From: Sphingomonadaceae bacterium
GTDB taxonomy: Bacteria > Pseudomonadota > Alphaproteobacteria > Sphingomonadales > Sphingomonadaceae
Direction: 5' to 3'
Length of the DNA: 64,000 nt
Assembly: GCA_024236195.1 (NCBI GenBank)
Contig: JACKKZ010000002.1
Location: 248,001 to 312,000 of the forward strand
Of the stretch, positions 33,987 through 43,376 are shown one piece after another (position 1 is the stretch's first letter; every line of letters begins with the position of its first letter). Under the pieces are notes generated by a model. It searched no databases. It was given only the letters and a program-made list of their open reading frames with translations, and was not told the origin of the DNA. The position numbers and the translations under genes were made by a program.

Positions 33987-36100
33987 GCGCGCTGAAAGCC
34001 ATCGCCGGGCCCGCGCTGGCCCTGCCCATGGGTATATTCGCCATCATCATGCTGATGGTGATGCCGATCCCATCCGCCATGCTGGACGTATTCTTCGTGC
34101 TCAATATCGCGCTTTCGGTCGCAGTGCTGATGGCAGCGATGAACGCCGCCAAGCCGCTCGACTTCTCCTCCTTCCCCAGCGTGTTGCTGTTCGCCACACT
34201 GCTGCGGCTCGCGCTCAATGTCGCTTCCACCCGCGTGGTGCTGATGCAGGGGCATGAGGGCGATGACGCAGCGGGCAAGGTGATCGAGGCTTTTGGCGCT
34301 TTCCTCGTCGGCGGCAATTTCGCGGTCGGGATCTTCGTCTTCCTGATCCTGATGATCATCAATCTGGTGGTGGTGACCAAGGGCGCGGGGCGCGTGTCGG
34401 AAGTGTCTGCGCGGTTCACGCTCGATGCCTTGCCTGGCAAGCAGATGGCGATTGATGCCGACCTTGCTGCCGGGCTGATGACATCCGAAGAAGCCAAGGC
34501 GCGGCGCAGCGAAATCGCCACTGAGGCCGATTTCTACGGCTCGATGGATGGCGCGAGCAAATTCGTAAAGGGCGATGCCATCGCGGCGCTGCTGATCCTG
34601 GGGGTAAACATCATCGCCGGGCTGGTGCTGGGCGTGGTCAGCCATGGCCTGACCGCTGCTGAAGCGGGCGAACGCTATGTCACGCTGGCGGTGGGTGACG
34701 CGCTGGTTGCTTCCGTGCCTGCGCTGCTGCTTTCCATCGCTGCCGCGGTGATCGTCACCCGCGTGACTGACAGCCGCGACCTGTCGGGCCAGATCGGCGG
34801 GCAGCTCTCCGACCCGCGCATCTGGTTGCCGGTCGGGGTGATTCTGCTCGCAATCGGGGCGATCCCCGCCATGCCGCAAAGCGTGTTCCTGCCGCTCGGT
34901 GCAGGCGCGCTATTCCTCTGGCGCAGGCTGTCCCAGCGCAAGGCAATCGCCGCGCGCGTGGTCGAGCCACAGGTCGAAGCCCCCGATCCCGCCCGGATCG
35001 ACATTGCCGATGTCAGCGAACATGCACTGGTCACTATCGAGCTCGGCTATGGCCTCGTCCATTTCGCCGATGAAGCGCGCGGCGCGCCGCTGGTCAGCCG
35101 CCTGACCGGACTGCGCCGCCAATTGTGCGAGAATTTCGGCTTTATCGTCCCGCAATTCCGCATCCGCGACAGTTTCGTCCTCTCGCCAGAAAAATATCGC
35201 GTGCTGCTGGGCGGGGTCTCGCTCGGCGGAGGGGCGATTAGGCCTGACCGGCTGCTGGCCATCGACACGGGCGATGTGCGCCGCACTCATGGCATAGCCG
35301 GGGAGCCGACGACCGACCCCAGTTTCCATTGCCCGGCGCTATGGATCGAAGCGGGGCAGCGCGACATGGCGGTGGCTGAAGGCTTCCTCGTGGTCGATCC
35401 GCACAGCGTCATCGCCACCCATGTGAACCAGCTGCTTGCCAGCCGTCCACAGGATCTGTTCGGGCCGGATCAGGCGCACGAATTGCTCGACAATGTGGCG
35501 GAGCGCAATGCGCAGCTGGTCGAAACGCTCACGCCGCAGCCGCTTTCGCTCGCTGTGCTTACTCGCTTGCTGAAGGCGCTGCTGGGTGAGGGGATCGCGC
35601 TGGCGCATCCGCTGCCGGTGCTCAGCGCCATCGCACAAGCGGCACAGCAGACCACCGACCATGCCCTGATGGTCGAACTGGTGCGCGCCGAACTGGGCGG
35701 GATGCTGGTCGGGCGCATTTGCGGACCGGACGAGCGCCTACCCGTCATCACCCTCGCCGCCGAGCTGGAGGCCATGGTGGTCGGCGGGATGCAGGACCCG
35801 GCGACGGGTCAGCCGGTGATCGACCCCGACCTCGCCCGCTCCATTGGCGAACGCATCGCCACCATCTGCGCCGGCCGCGCACCGGGTGCCACGCGCCCGG
35901 CGCTCATTGTGCAACCGCGCGCGCGCCGTCCCTTGGCAGAGCTGCTGCGCCTGCGCGCGCCGCACTGCCTGGTCCTGTCAATCAACGAATTGCCCGCCAG
36001 CCAGCCGATTGACGTGATCGCGGTGGTCGGTGGCGAGGAGCCGGACCTACCCGCTCCCGAACCCCAAGAAATGCCGCGAGAGGAGGCCTTTGCCGCATGA
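33983..36100 (+). CDS. flhA: Flagellar export gate protein FlhA
   Basis: 705 residues from a GTG start overlapping the previous stop. About eight membrane helices occupy the first 320 residues. The FHIPEP-region equivalent (LNVASTRVVLMQGHEGDDAAGKVIEAFGAFLVGGNFAVGI, in part) is clear, and the long cytosolic domain forms the nonameric substrate-docking ring. FlhA is the main export gate component using the proton gradient. Its end overlaps the fliA start as ATGA. Confidence 0.97.
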   Translation: MSALKAIAGPALALPMGIFAIIMLMVMPIPSAMLDVFFVLNIALSVAVLMAAMNAAKPLDFSSFPSVLLFATLLRLALNVASTRVVLMQGHEGDDAAGKVIEAFGAFLVGGNFAVGIFVFLILMIINLVVVTKGAGRVSEVSARFTLDALPGKQMAIDADLAAGLMTSEEAKARRSEIATEADFYGSMDGASKFVKGDAIAALLILGVNIIAGLVLGVVSHGLTAAEAGERYVTLAVGDALVASVPALLLSIAAAVIVTRVTDSRDLSGQIGGQLSDPRIWLPVGVILLAIGAIPAMPQSVFLPLGAGALFLWRRLSQRKAIAARVVEPQVEAPDPARIDIADVSEHALVTIELGYGLVHFADEARGAPLVSRLTGLRRQLCENFGFIVPQFRIRDSFVLSPEKYRVLLGGVSLGGGAIRPDRLLAIDTGDVRRTHGIAGEPTTDPSFHCPALWIEAGQRDMAVAEGFLVVDPHSVIATHVNQLLASRPQDLFGPDQAHELLDNVAERNAQLVETLTPQPLSLAVLTRLLKALLGEGIALAHPLPVLSAIAQAAQQTTDHALMVELVRAELGGMLVGRICGPDERLPVITLAAELEAMVVGGMQDPATGQPVIDPDLARSIGERIATICAGRAPGATRPALIVQPRARRPLAELLRLRAPHCLVLSINELPASQPIDVIAVVGGEEPDLPAPEPQEMPREEAFAA

Positions 36101-36834
36101 TCCATGACCATCACGGTTTTCAGGCCGCGCAGGCCTATCAGGGGGACGTCGCTGACCGCGTTCGCCGCTTCATGCCCATGGTGCGCAAGCTGGCCTGGCA
36201 TTTGTCCGGCAGTGCCAGCGGCGGGCTCGAAGTCGAAGATTTAATGCAGGCGGGGCTCGTCGCGCTCACCGAATGCGCACAGAAGCATGACCGGCCAAGC
36301 GAGGATGGCTTTGCCGCCTATGCCAAGCTGCGCGTGCGCGGGGCGATGGTGGATTTGCTGCGCGCCAATTCGCCCGATCCGCGCGGTGCATCGGCACGGC
36401 GGCGGGAAATCGAGCAGGCACGCCGCCGCTTGCAGCTGGAACTGGGGCGCGAGCCCACCGCGCCCGAACTCGCCGGGGCATTGGGCATGGATGTCGAGGC
36501 CTTCCATCGCCAACGCGCCGAGCTGGAATCGGTCAGGCTGGACGGGCTGGAGGAAAGCTATTCCGACAGTAACGCCGCCTTTGCCAGCGACACGCCCGAC
36601 GCGGAGGCCGCTCTGTTGCAGGAGGAAGATCGCGAAGCGCTGATTGCCGCCATAGCTGCCCTGCCCGAGCGATTACAGATGGTGGTACAGCTCTATTTCG
36701 TGGAAGAACTGAACCTGTCGGAAATCGCCGCCGTGCTGGATGTGAGTGTGCCGAGGGTGCACCAGCTAAAGGCCAGCGCGCTGGCGAAACTGCGCCTGTC
36801 GCTGGTGGGTGAAGAGCTGGATGATGCTGCCTAA
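36097..36834 (+). CDS. fliA: RNA polymerase sigma-28 factor FliA
   Basis: 245 residues with the sigma-70-family regions: region 2 (GGLEVEDLMQAGLVALTECAQKHD ... AAYAKLRVRGAMVDLLR), region 3 and a region 4 helix-turn-helix (LNLSEIAAVLDVSVPRVHQLKASALAKLR). The pattern is that of FliA/WhiG. It should drive late genes and is antagonised by FlgM at 32425. Downstream lies palindromic element copy C. Confidence 0.95.
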   Translation: MIHDHHGFQAAQAYQGDVADRVRRFMPMVRKLAWHLSGSASGGLEVEDLMQAGLVALTECAQKHDRPSEDGFAAYAKLRVRGAMVDLLRANSPDPRGASARRREIEQARRRLQLELGREPTAPELAGALGMDVEAFHRQRAELESVRLDGLEESYSDSNAAFASDTPDAEAALLQEEDREALIAAIAALPERLQMVVQLYFVEELNLSEIAAVLDVSVPRVHQLKASALAKLRLSLVGEELDDAA

Positions 36835-36835
36835 C

Positions 36836-36990
36836 CCCTCTCTCCTTTAGGGGAGAGGGAGGAGCCGCGAAGCGGCGGAGGGTGTGGGGGCCGTCGGAGT
36901 GCTCACAGCCAACCACAACTCCCCCACCCCACTGCGACTAGGCAACAAGTTGCCAAGTCTCGTTGCCCCTCCCCTGAAGAGGAGGGGCTC
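36836..36990. repeat. Intergenic palindromic element, copy C (inverted)
   Basis: It lies between fliA and hppD. The core is the reverse complement of copies A and B: CCCCACCCCACTGCGACTA, then a hairpin at 36937-36958 whose stem reads GGCAAC / GTTGCC where the other copies have GGCGGT / ACCGCC. The three altered base pairs are all compensatory. Outer hairpins CTCTCCTTTAGGGGAGAG and CCTCCCCTGAAGAGGAGG flank it. As RNA it could terminate the flhA-fliA transcript. Confidence 0.85.
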
Positions 36991-37018
36991 GTTGGCGTTA
37001 CCCACCACTCTCAATATA

Positions 37019-37032
37019 GTTGCATATGAAAC
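37019..37032. promoter_or_regulatory. Palindrome before hppD, possible MarR-type operator
   Basis: GTTGCATATGAAAC is an imperfect palindrome (arms GTT / AAC around CATATG with one mismatch), in an AT-richer stretch 55 bases before the hppD start. Its size and form would suit a MarR-family dimer. No regulator gene lies next to it, so the assignment is tentative. Confidence 0.35.
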
Positions 37033-37086
37033 CAGTTTGCTGTAAAGGGAAGATCGCACCCCGATTCACCTCAAGGAACTGCACCC

Positions 37087-38190
37087 ATGGCCGATCTGTT
37101 CGATAACCCCGCCGGTCTCGACGGTTTTGAATTCATCGAATTCTCCGCCCCGGAAAAGGGCGTGCTGGAGCCGGTGTTTGAAGTGATGGGCTTCACCCAT
37201 GTGGCCAACCATCGTAGCAAGGATGTGCAGCTCTGGCGGCAGGGTGGGATCAATCTGATCACCAATTACGAACCGCGCAGCCCGGCGTGGTTCTTTGCCC
37301 GCGAACACGGCCCCAGTGCTTGTGGCATGGGCTTCCGCGTGCGCGATGCCCATGCTGCATATGAGCACCTGATCGCGCAGGGAGCAGAGCCGGTTGATGT
37401 TCCCACCGGGCCGATGGAGCTGGTCATTCCCGGCATTCGCGGGATTGGCAGCTCGATAATCTACCTGATCGACCGCTATGAAGGTGATGCGCGCGGGGGC
37501 GATGCGGCGCTGACCATTTACGACATTGATTTCGAATATCTGCCCGGCGTGGAACGCCACCCGGCGGGTGCCGGTTTCAACGTGATCGACCACCTGACTC
37601 ACAATGTCTATGGCGGGCGAATGCAGTACTGGGCCGATTATTACGAGCGGCTGTTCAACTTCCAGGAAATCCGCTTCTTCGACATCAAGGGCGAATATAC
37701 CGGCCTCACCAGCAAGGCGCTGACCGCGCCCGATGGCAAGATCCGCATCCCGCTCAATGAAGAGGGTGAAGGCGGGAAAGGCCAGATCGAGGAATTCCTG
37801 CGCCAGTTCAACGGCGAAGGGATCCAGCATATTGCGCTGATTTGCGATGATCTTGTCGCGTGCTGGGACCGGCTGAAGGCACAGGGCGTCCCCTTCATGA
37901 CCGCCCCGCCTGCCACCTATTATGAAATGCTCGACGAGCGCTTGCCCGGCCATGGTGAGGATGTGTCGGCCTTGCAGGCGCGGGGCATATTGCTCGACGG
38001 CACAACGGCGGGCGGCCAGCCGCGCTTGCTGCTGCAGATCTTTGCCGAAGCGCAGATCGGCCCGGTGTTTTTCGAATTCATCCAGCGCAAGGGCGATGAC
38101 GGCTTTGGCGAAGGAAACTTCAAGGCACTGTTCGAAAGCATGGAACGCGACCAGATCCGCAGGGGTGTGCTGGTGGAGCCTGGCGCATGA
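37087..38190 (+). CDS. hppD: 4-Hydroxyphenylpyruvate dioxygenase
   Basis: 367 residues. It is a two-domain VOC-fold iron(II) enzyme converting 4-hydroxyphenylpyruvate to homogentisate in tyrosine catabolism. The iron ligands are readable as H169 (in DHLTHNV), H248 (in IQHIALI) and E330 (in FFEFIQRKGD). The C-terminal gating helix region GFGEGNFKALFESMERDQ is intact. It leads a tightly overlapping operon with a VOC protein, maleylacetoacetate isomerase and fumarylacetoacetase. Confidence 0.97.
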   Translation: MADLFDNPAGLDGFEFIEFSAPEKGVLEPVFEVMGFTHVANHRSKDVQLWRQGGINLITNYEPRSPAWFFAREHGPSACGMGFRVRDAHAAYEHLIAQGAEPVDVPTGPMELVIPGIRGIGSSIIYLIDRYEGDARGGDAALTIYDIDFEYLPGVERHPAGAGFNVIDHLTHNVYGGRMQYWADYYERLFNFQEIRFFDIKGEYTGLTSKALTAPDGKIRIPLNEEGEGGKGQIEEFLRQFNGEGIQHIALICDDLVACWDRLKAQGVPFMTAPPATYYEMLDERLPGHGEDVSALQARGILLDGTTAGGQPRLLLQIFAEAQIGPVFFEFIQRKGDDGFGEGNFKALFESMERDQIRRGVLVEPGA

Positions 38191-38777
38191 GCTCTTTCAA
38201 ACTCGGCGGGATCCACCACACGGCCTATCGCTGCAAGGACGCGAAGGAGACGGTGGAGTGGTATGGCAAGGTGCTGGGGATGGAATATACCACCGCCTTT
38301 GCCGAGGACCATGTCCCCTCCACCGGCGCCTATGACCCATACATGCATGTCTTCCTCGATGCGGGGAACGGCAATGTGCTGGCTTTCTTCGAGCTGCCGA
38401 ACCAGCCGGAAATGGGCCGTGACGGCAATACGCCCGAATGGGTGCAACACCTCGCCTTCCGGGTCGCATCGGAAGAGGAACTGCTGGCGGCGAAGGAGCA
38501 CATTGAGGGGCTGGGCATCGACGTGCTCGGCCCGACGCATCACGGCATTTTCAAGTCGATCTATTTCTTCGACCCCAATGGCCACCGGGTCGAGCTCGCG
38601 GCGGACATCGGGACGGCGGAACAATATGCCGAATTGAAGCGCGTTGCGCCGCTAATGCTTGACGAATGGAGCCAGACAAAGAAAGCTCCCCGACATGCAG
38701 ACTGGCTGCACGAAGAAGCGCTCAAGCAGCAACGCGGTAGCGCAGAAAAAGACTCTCGAAAGGAACATGGGGTTTGA
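38187..38777 (+). CDS. VOC-superfamily (glyoxalase/dioxygenase fold) protein
   Basis: 196 residues with a single VOC module. Potential metal ligands are H10/H11 (GIHHTAYRC), H83-region (WVQHLAFRV) and E-containing HRVELAADIG near residue 135, plus a charged C-terminal tail. The fold covers glyoxalases, extradiol dioxygenases and lyases, so the reaction cannot be named. It occupies the place between hppD and maiA where homogentisate 1,2-dioxygenase is often found, yet it is not an HmgA homologue (HmgA is a cupin of about 430 residues). It overlaps both neighbours. Confidence 0.75.
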   Translation: MSSFKLGGIHHTAYRCKDAKETVEWYGKVLGMEYTTAFAEDHVPSTGAYDPYMHVFLDAGNGNVLAFFELPNQPEMGRDGNTPEWVQHLAFRVASEEELLAAKEHIEGLGIDVLGPTHHGIFKSIYFFDPNGHRVELAADIGTAEQYAELKRVAPLMLDEWSQTKKAPRHADWLHEEALKQQRGSAEKDSRKEHGV

Positions 38778-39421
38778 AGCTGTTTGCCTATTTTCGCAGC
38801 TCGACTTCGTTTCGCCTTCGCATCGCGCTCAATCTCAAACAACTCGAATACGACATCATCCCGGTAAACCTGCTGGAATCCGAACAGCGCGGCGCAGCCT
38901 TCACCAGCCGCAATCCCTTTGCCGGGGTGCCAATGCTGGAGGCCGATGGCCGCGACCGGGCGCAGAGCATGGCGATCCTCGAATGGCTCGACGAGGCGCA
39001 TCCGGCCAATCCGCTCTTACCCGCCGATATCGAAGACCGCTTCACCGTGCGCGAACTGGCCTATGCCATCGCGACCGAAACCCATGCGCCCAACAATCTG
39101 CAAGTGCTGCAATATCTCAAGGCAGAGTTTGACGCGTCGCCGGACCAGATCAGCGCCTGGTATCGCCACTGGCTCGCGCGGACCTTTGGCCCGATCGAAG
39201 CGCGGCTTGAGCAACTTGAGACAGGCGATTTCCTGCTCGATGCGCCCGGCCTGTTCGAAGTGGTGCTGGTCCCGCAGCTCTATAACGCCCGCCGCTTCGC
39301 GCTCGACCTTGCACCCTATCCGCGCATGACGCGGATCGAGGCAGCCTGTCTTGCGCTGGAACCCTTCCAACGGGCACATCCCGACAACCAGATAGATAAT
39401 CCGGAGAGGAACCCTGCATGA
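38774..39421 (+). CDS. maiA: Maleylacetoacetate isomerase (zeta-class GST)
   Basis: 215 residues with a TTG start overlapping the preceding stop (TTGA). The zeta-class active-site motif SSTSFRLRIALNLK (residues 9-22) with the S-S-x-S-x-R-V/L-R pattern is diagnostic, and the N-domain continues with NPFAGVPMLEADG. It isomerises maleylacetoacetate to fumarylacetoacetate with glutathione. It is placed between the VOC gene and fumarylacetoacetase. Confidence 0.92.
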   Translation: MKLFAYFRSSTSFRLRIALNLKQLEYDIIPVNLLESEQRGAAFTSRNPFAGVPMLEADGRDRAQSMAILEWLDEAHPANPLLPADIEDRFTVRELAYAIATETHAPNNLQVLQYLKAEFDASPDQISAWYRHWLARTFGPIEARLEQLETGDFLLDAPGLFEVVLVPQLYNARRFALDLAPYPRMTRIEAACLALEPFQRAHPDNQIDNPERNPA

Positions 39422-40428
39422 AACTTGCGTCGCTCAATGATGGTACGCGCGATGGCCAGCTGGTCGTCGTCTCAAAGGACCTCACCCGCTATTGCGCTGC
39501 GACGCATATTGCCCCGACCTTGCAGGCCGCGCTGGACGAGTGGGACCATTGTGAGCCGCTGCTCAAAGCGCTTTATACTGATGTGGAACACCAGGTGGTG
39601 CCTTGCGAGCGTTTCCACGAACGCGAAGCCCATTCGCCGCTGCCGCGCGCCTATCAGTGGGCCGACGGCAGCGCCTACGTCAATCATGTGGAGCTGGTCC
39701 GGCGGGCGCGCGGGGCGGAATTGCCCGACAGTTTCTGGCACGATCCGCTGATGTATCAGGGCGGCAGCGACAGCTTCCTGCCCCCGCGCGCGCCGATCCC
39801 GCTGAAAGACACGGCTTGGGGCTGCGACATGGAAGGTGAAATTGCCTGCATCACCGATGATGTGCCGATGGGGGTGAGCGCGGCGGATGCTGCCGATCAC
39901 ATCAAGCTGCTGATGCTGGTCAATGACGTGTCTCTGCGCGGGTTGATCCCCGGTGAGCTGGCCAAGGGTTTCGGCTTCTTCCAGTCCAAGCCCGCCAGTG
40001 CCTTCTCCCCCGTTGCAGTGACGCCCGACGAACTGGGCGAGGCATGGCAGGATGCACGCATCCATTTGCCGCTGATGGTCGATTATAATGGCGAGGCCTT
40101 TGGTCGCGCTGATGCAGGCGTGGATGCAACCTTCAGCCTCGCTGACCTCGTCGCCCATGCGGCTAAGACCCGCCAGCTTTGCGCGGGCACGATCATCGGC
40201 TCCGGCACCGTTTCCAACAAGGATGCCGATGGCAGTGCCGGCAAGCCAGTGGCCGAAGGTGGCAAGGGCTATAGCTGCATCGCCGAAATCCGCATGATCG
40301 AAACCATCGCAAACGGGGAGCCCAGTACGCGCTTCATGGCCCCCGGTGACAGTGTCCGCATCGAAATGCGCGACAAGGACAACCATTCGATCTTTGGCGC
40401 GATCGAGCAGGAAGTGGTTCAGGGATAG
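39418..40428 (+). CDS. fahA: Fumarylacetoacetate hydrolase family protein
   Basis: 336 residues. The FAH fold metal-site segments are present: GCDMEGEIACIT (about residues 138-149), LLMLVNDVSLRGLI, and GYSCIAEIRMIE near the end. This form is shorter than the eukaryotic enzyme and common in alphaproteobacterial homogentisate operons. It hydrolyses fumarylacetoacetate to fumarate and acetoacetate. It ends the operon, followed by palindromic element copy B. Confidence 0.9.
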   Translation: MKLASLNDGTRDGQLVVVSKDLTRYCAATHIAPTLQAALDEWDHCEPLLKALYTDVEHQVVPCERFHEREAHSPLPRAYQWADGSAYVNHVELVRRARGAELPDSFWHDPLMYQGGSDSFLPPRAPIPLKDTAWGCDMEGEIACITDDVPMGVSAADAADHIKLLMLVNDVSLRGLIPGELAKGFGFFQSKPASAFSPVAVTPDELGEAWQDARIHLPLMVDYNGEAFGRADAGVDATFSLADLVAHAAKTRQLCAGTIIGSGTVSNKDADGSAGKPVAEGGKGYSCIAEIRMIETIANGEPSTRFMAPGDSVRIEMRDKDNHSIFGAIEQEVVQG

Positions 40429-40437
40429 GCTTGGTTC

Positions 40438-40575
40438 AAGCCCCTCCTCCTTTAGGGGAGGGGAAACGAGACTTGGCGGTTCACCGCCTAGTCGCAGTGG
40501 GGAGGGGACGTTCGGCTGGCACAATGCTCTCCGCCATCCCCCACCCCCAACCCCCTCCCCTGAAGAGGAGGGGGC
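40438..40575. repeat. Intergenic palindromic element, copy B
   Basis: It fills most of the gap between fahA and the DUF2189 gene, in the same orientation as copy A. The core hairpin is at 40471-40492 (ACTTGGCGGT-TC-ACCGCCTAGT), followed by CGCAGTGGGGAGGGG and a final hairpin CCCTCCCC-TGAAG-AGGAGGGGGC. An opening hairpin CCCCTCCTCCTTTAGGGGAGG precedes it. No ORF is evident. Confidence 0.85.
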
Positions 40576-40651
40576 TTTGCGCCCCTTGCGTCAATGCGAG
40601 TCCTGCTGCACCCTCCCCTCTAAATAGCCGCCGACACTGGAGGGGAGTCGC

Positions 40652-41434
40652 ATGGCCACTGTCGAAAAGGCACCGGTTGCACAATTCACTGTCACGCGCG
40701 GGCTGACATTTGCCGATTTGCGCGCCTCACTCGCGGCGGGGTGGAGAGATTTCCTCGCTTGCCCGCTCTATGGCTTGTTCTTTGCCAGCATCTATGTCGG
40801 CGGCGGGCTGTTTGCAGCCTATGCGCTGTTCGAATGGGGATCGCCCACATGGCTTATCCCTATTGCCGCGGGCTTCCCGCTGATCGCGCCCTTCATCGCG
40901 GTCGGCCTCTATGAAGTGAGCCGCAGGCGCGAGCTGGGCCTGCCGATGAGCTGGGCCGCGGTGCTGGGCGCCTTGCGCGGGCGCGGGGATGAACAGATCC
41001 TCTCCATGGGCATTATCGTCTTCGTCGCCTTTGGCTTCTGGCTGATGATCGCGCACGGCATTTTCGCTGTCTTCCTCGCCGAAAGCGGGATCGGATCGGA
41101 ATCGCTGGAAATCTTCCAGACACAGGCCGGGATGATTATGCTGGTGGTGGGCAGCGCCGTCGGTGCGGTAATGGCGCTGGCGTTTTATTCGATCACGGTC
41201 ATGAGCCTTCCCATGCTGGTGGACAAGGAAGTGGATTTCCTCACTGCGATCATCACCAGCCTCGCGGCGATCCGCTGCAACAAGCCGGTGCTGATCGGCT
41301 GGGCGGTGATTATCTCCGTGCTGCTGTTCCTCGCAATGATCCCGGCGTTTCTGGGGATGCTGGTCGCGCTACCAGTGCTGGGTCACGCGACCTGGCACCT
41401 TTATCGGCGAGCAGTGAGTGAGGCGGGCGCTTAA
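40652..41434 (+). CDS. DUF2189 multi-pass membrane protein
   Basis: 260 residues with about six membrane helices and the DUF2189 pattern (LRASLAAGWRDFLACPLYGLFF, then PLIAPFIAVGLYEVSRRRELG and SLPMLVDKEVDFLTAIITSL). Function is unknown. The family is widespread in alphaproteobacteria. Its stop codon overlaps that of the convergent ligI, so there is no spacer between the two units. Confidence 0.85.
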   Translation: MATVEKAPVAQFTVTRGLTFADLRASLAAGWRDFLACPLYGLFFASIYVGGGLFAAYALFEWGSPTWLIPIAAGFPLIAPFIAVGLYEVSRRRELGLPMSWAAVLGALRGRGDEQILSMGIIVFVAFGFWLMIAHGIFAVFLAESGIGSESLEIFQTQAGMIMLVVGSAVGAVMALAFYSITVMSLPMLVDKEVDFLTAIITSLAAIRCNKPVLIGWAVIISVLLFLAMIPAFLGMLVALPVLGHATWHLYRRAVSEAGA

Positions 41435-42314
41435 TCCGCCCAGTACAGCCGCTCCGGATTGTCCACCAGCAGCTTGCGTTGCAGCACTTCTGTCGGGGCG
41501 ATGCGGGGGATCATATCGACCACATGGCCGTCATCGGGGATTTCGTCCTGCATATTGGGGTGCGGCCAGTCGGTGCCCCAGATGCAACGATCGGGATAGT
41601 CCGCCACCAGCGGGGCGACGGCGGCGGCGAAATTGTCCCACGGGTCACCCATGCCGCCTTCCTTCAGCGCGTCGAGCCGGTCGGGGCAGGTGGGCTTGAA
41701 CCAGATGTCCTCGCGGCTGTCGAGCAGACTGCGGAAGGCGCGCATGCTGGGGCCGTCCGGCCCTTCGGTCACATCGGGGCGGCCCATGTGATCAACCACG
41801 ACCGGCACCGGGATCGCGTCGATGAAAGGGCGCATTTCCTCAAGGATATCCGCCTCGAAATAGATCACCACATGCCAGCCCCTGGGCAAGCGGCCTGCAA
41901 CGTCGAGGAACTTGTCCTTTGGCGCATTATCCACCAGCCGCTTGAGGAAGTTGAAGCGGATGCCGCGCATCCCGCCCTCATGCAGCGCGGCGAGGCCCGC
42001 CGCGTCGATATCGGGATCGACCACCGCCACCCCGCGCGCCTTGCCTTCGGATTTCGCAATCGCATCCAGCGTCGCGGCGTTGTCCGTGCCATGGCAGCTC
42101 GCCTGCACGATCACATTCTTGGCAAAGCCCAGATGGTCGCGCAGCGCAAACAGCATCTCCGGCCCGGCATCGGCGGGGAGGTATTTTGCCTTCGGGCTGA
42201 ACGCCGAACGGGTCCATCGGCCCGAACACGTGGCAGTGCGCATCCATCGCACCGGGAGGCGGCGTAGCTGGGCTTCGAGGGGGCTGGATGCCAGGATGTG
42301 ATGCGGTCGGTCAT
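41431..42314 (-). CDS. ligI: 2-Pyrone-4,6-dicarboxylate lactonase LigI (two compensating indels near the start)
   Basis: About 294 residues expected from the ATG at 42314, which overlaps the ligU stop as ATGA. LigI is an amidohydrolase that opens 2-pyrone-4,6-dicarboxylate to oxalomesaconate. DAHCHVFGP, then NVIVQASCHGTDNAATLDAI and IWGTDWPHPNMQDEIPDDG are intact. The frame is shifted between about 42262 (one base missing in TACGCCGCC) and 42204 (an extra G), so the DAHCH motif reads in another frame than the rest. With both corrected the protein reads continuously. I regard both as likely sequence errors. Confidence 0.9.
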
Positions 42315-43376
42315 GCGAAAACGCTTCCATCCATCAGCTTGCGCGCGGTGCGCAGCAGGGCGCACTCGACCACGGCGCCGCTATCACCAACTTCCGGGAA
42401 CGCAGCTCATTTCGCCGCTTGGATGTTCGATGCTGAGCGTCTTGCGCGCGCCGTCAGGGATCACCGCCACTTCGGCGGCTGACGATCCTTCGACGAGGCA
42501 GGCGGTCGCCACGTCACCGCGCCCAGCACGCCAATGCTGGCGTGGGCGCGCTTGGGGATGAAGCTGCGCACGTTACCGCGCCGCCATCGTTTGGGCGGAG
42601 CGACCAAAGCATCATCTTGGGGACGCTCTTTTCCGCCACATCGCCAAGGTTCATCAGCTCGCCGACCGCGAGCCGGATTGCTTCGATCTTCGCCTTGAGT
42701 TCGGTGTGCCCGTCCAGCTCCTCGCGCGTTCCTCGTAGCCGGTGGCGCCGACGTCGGCCGGCTTTCAAGACGATGCAGGGCATGCCGTTGTCGATCAGCG
42801 TGCCGGCGACGCCTTCCACCATGTCCACCGCGTTGCCGGTGGGTAGCAGCGCGCCGCAACTGGAACCGGCGGTGTCTCGGAATTCCAGCGGGATCGGTGC
42901 ATGGGTGCACGCCATCTATCCGTGCGTCGCGGCATCGCCATCATATGTGACAATCACCGCCCGGGGTGCGCACCGTCGCGACCGCGACCTGACCGGTATT
43001 TTCCATGTAAGATGGCGACGCGCGTCTCTTCGCCGGTCGCGGTCACCAGCCCGACGCTCGATCGCGAACGGCCCGACGCCCGGCCAGCATGTTGCCGCAA
43101 TTCTGCGCGTCGCTGACCAGTGCCTGGTCTACGAAGACCTGCAGGAAGAGGTAATCAACATCCACGCCCGTCACGGTCGGAAGCTTCTGACGACCGCCAC
43201 CTTGCTGGTCAGCGGGTCTGCCCCGCCCATCCCGTCGATCTGGCGCGGGTCGGGCGACCCCATCACGCGCAACAGGAACGCATCGCGCGCTGCCCGGATC
43301 GGCGGGCAAGTCTTCCTCGAGGAAAACGCCGCCTTTCGACGTCCCCGCGCATCCACATGACTTTGGCGGAGTTCAC
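42311..43376 (-). pseudogene. ligU: Frameshifted 4-oxalomesaconate tautomerase LigU
   Basis: A PrpF-family isomerase gene broken into many frame fragments. Reading across frames gives, in order, a GTG start (43376, overlapping the ligK stop), MWMRG(G)TSKGGVF, DAFLLRVMGSPDPRQIDG, VTGVDVDYLFLQVFVDQA, QNCGNMLAGVGPFAIE, TAGSSCGALLPTGN, MNLGDVAEKSVPKMML, RSFIPKRAHASIGVLGAVT, and an end at TGA overlapping the ligI start. About 12 indels of 1-2 bases separate these well-conserved blocks. LigU tautomerises 4-oxalomesaconate between the lactonase LigI and the hydratase LigJ. Conservation of sequence and coupling codons argues for assembly error over decay. Confidence 0.82.
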
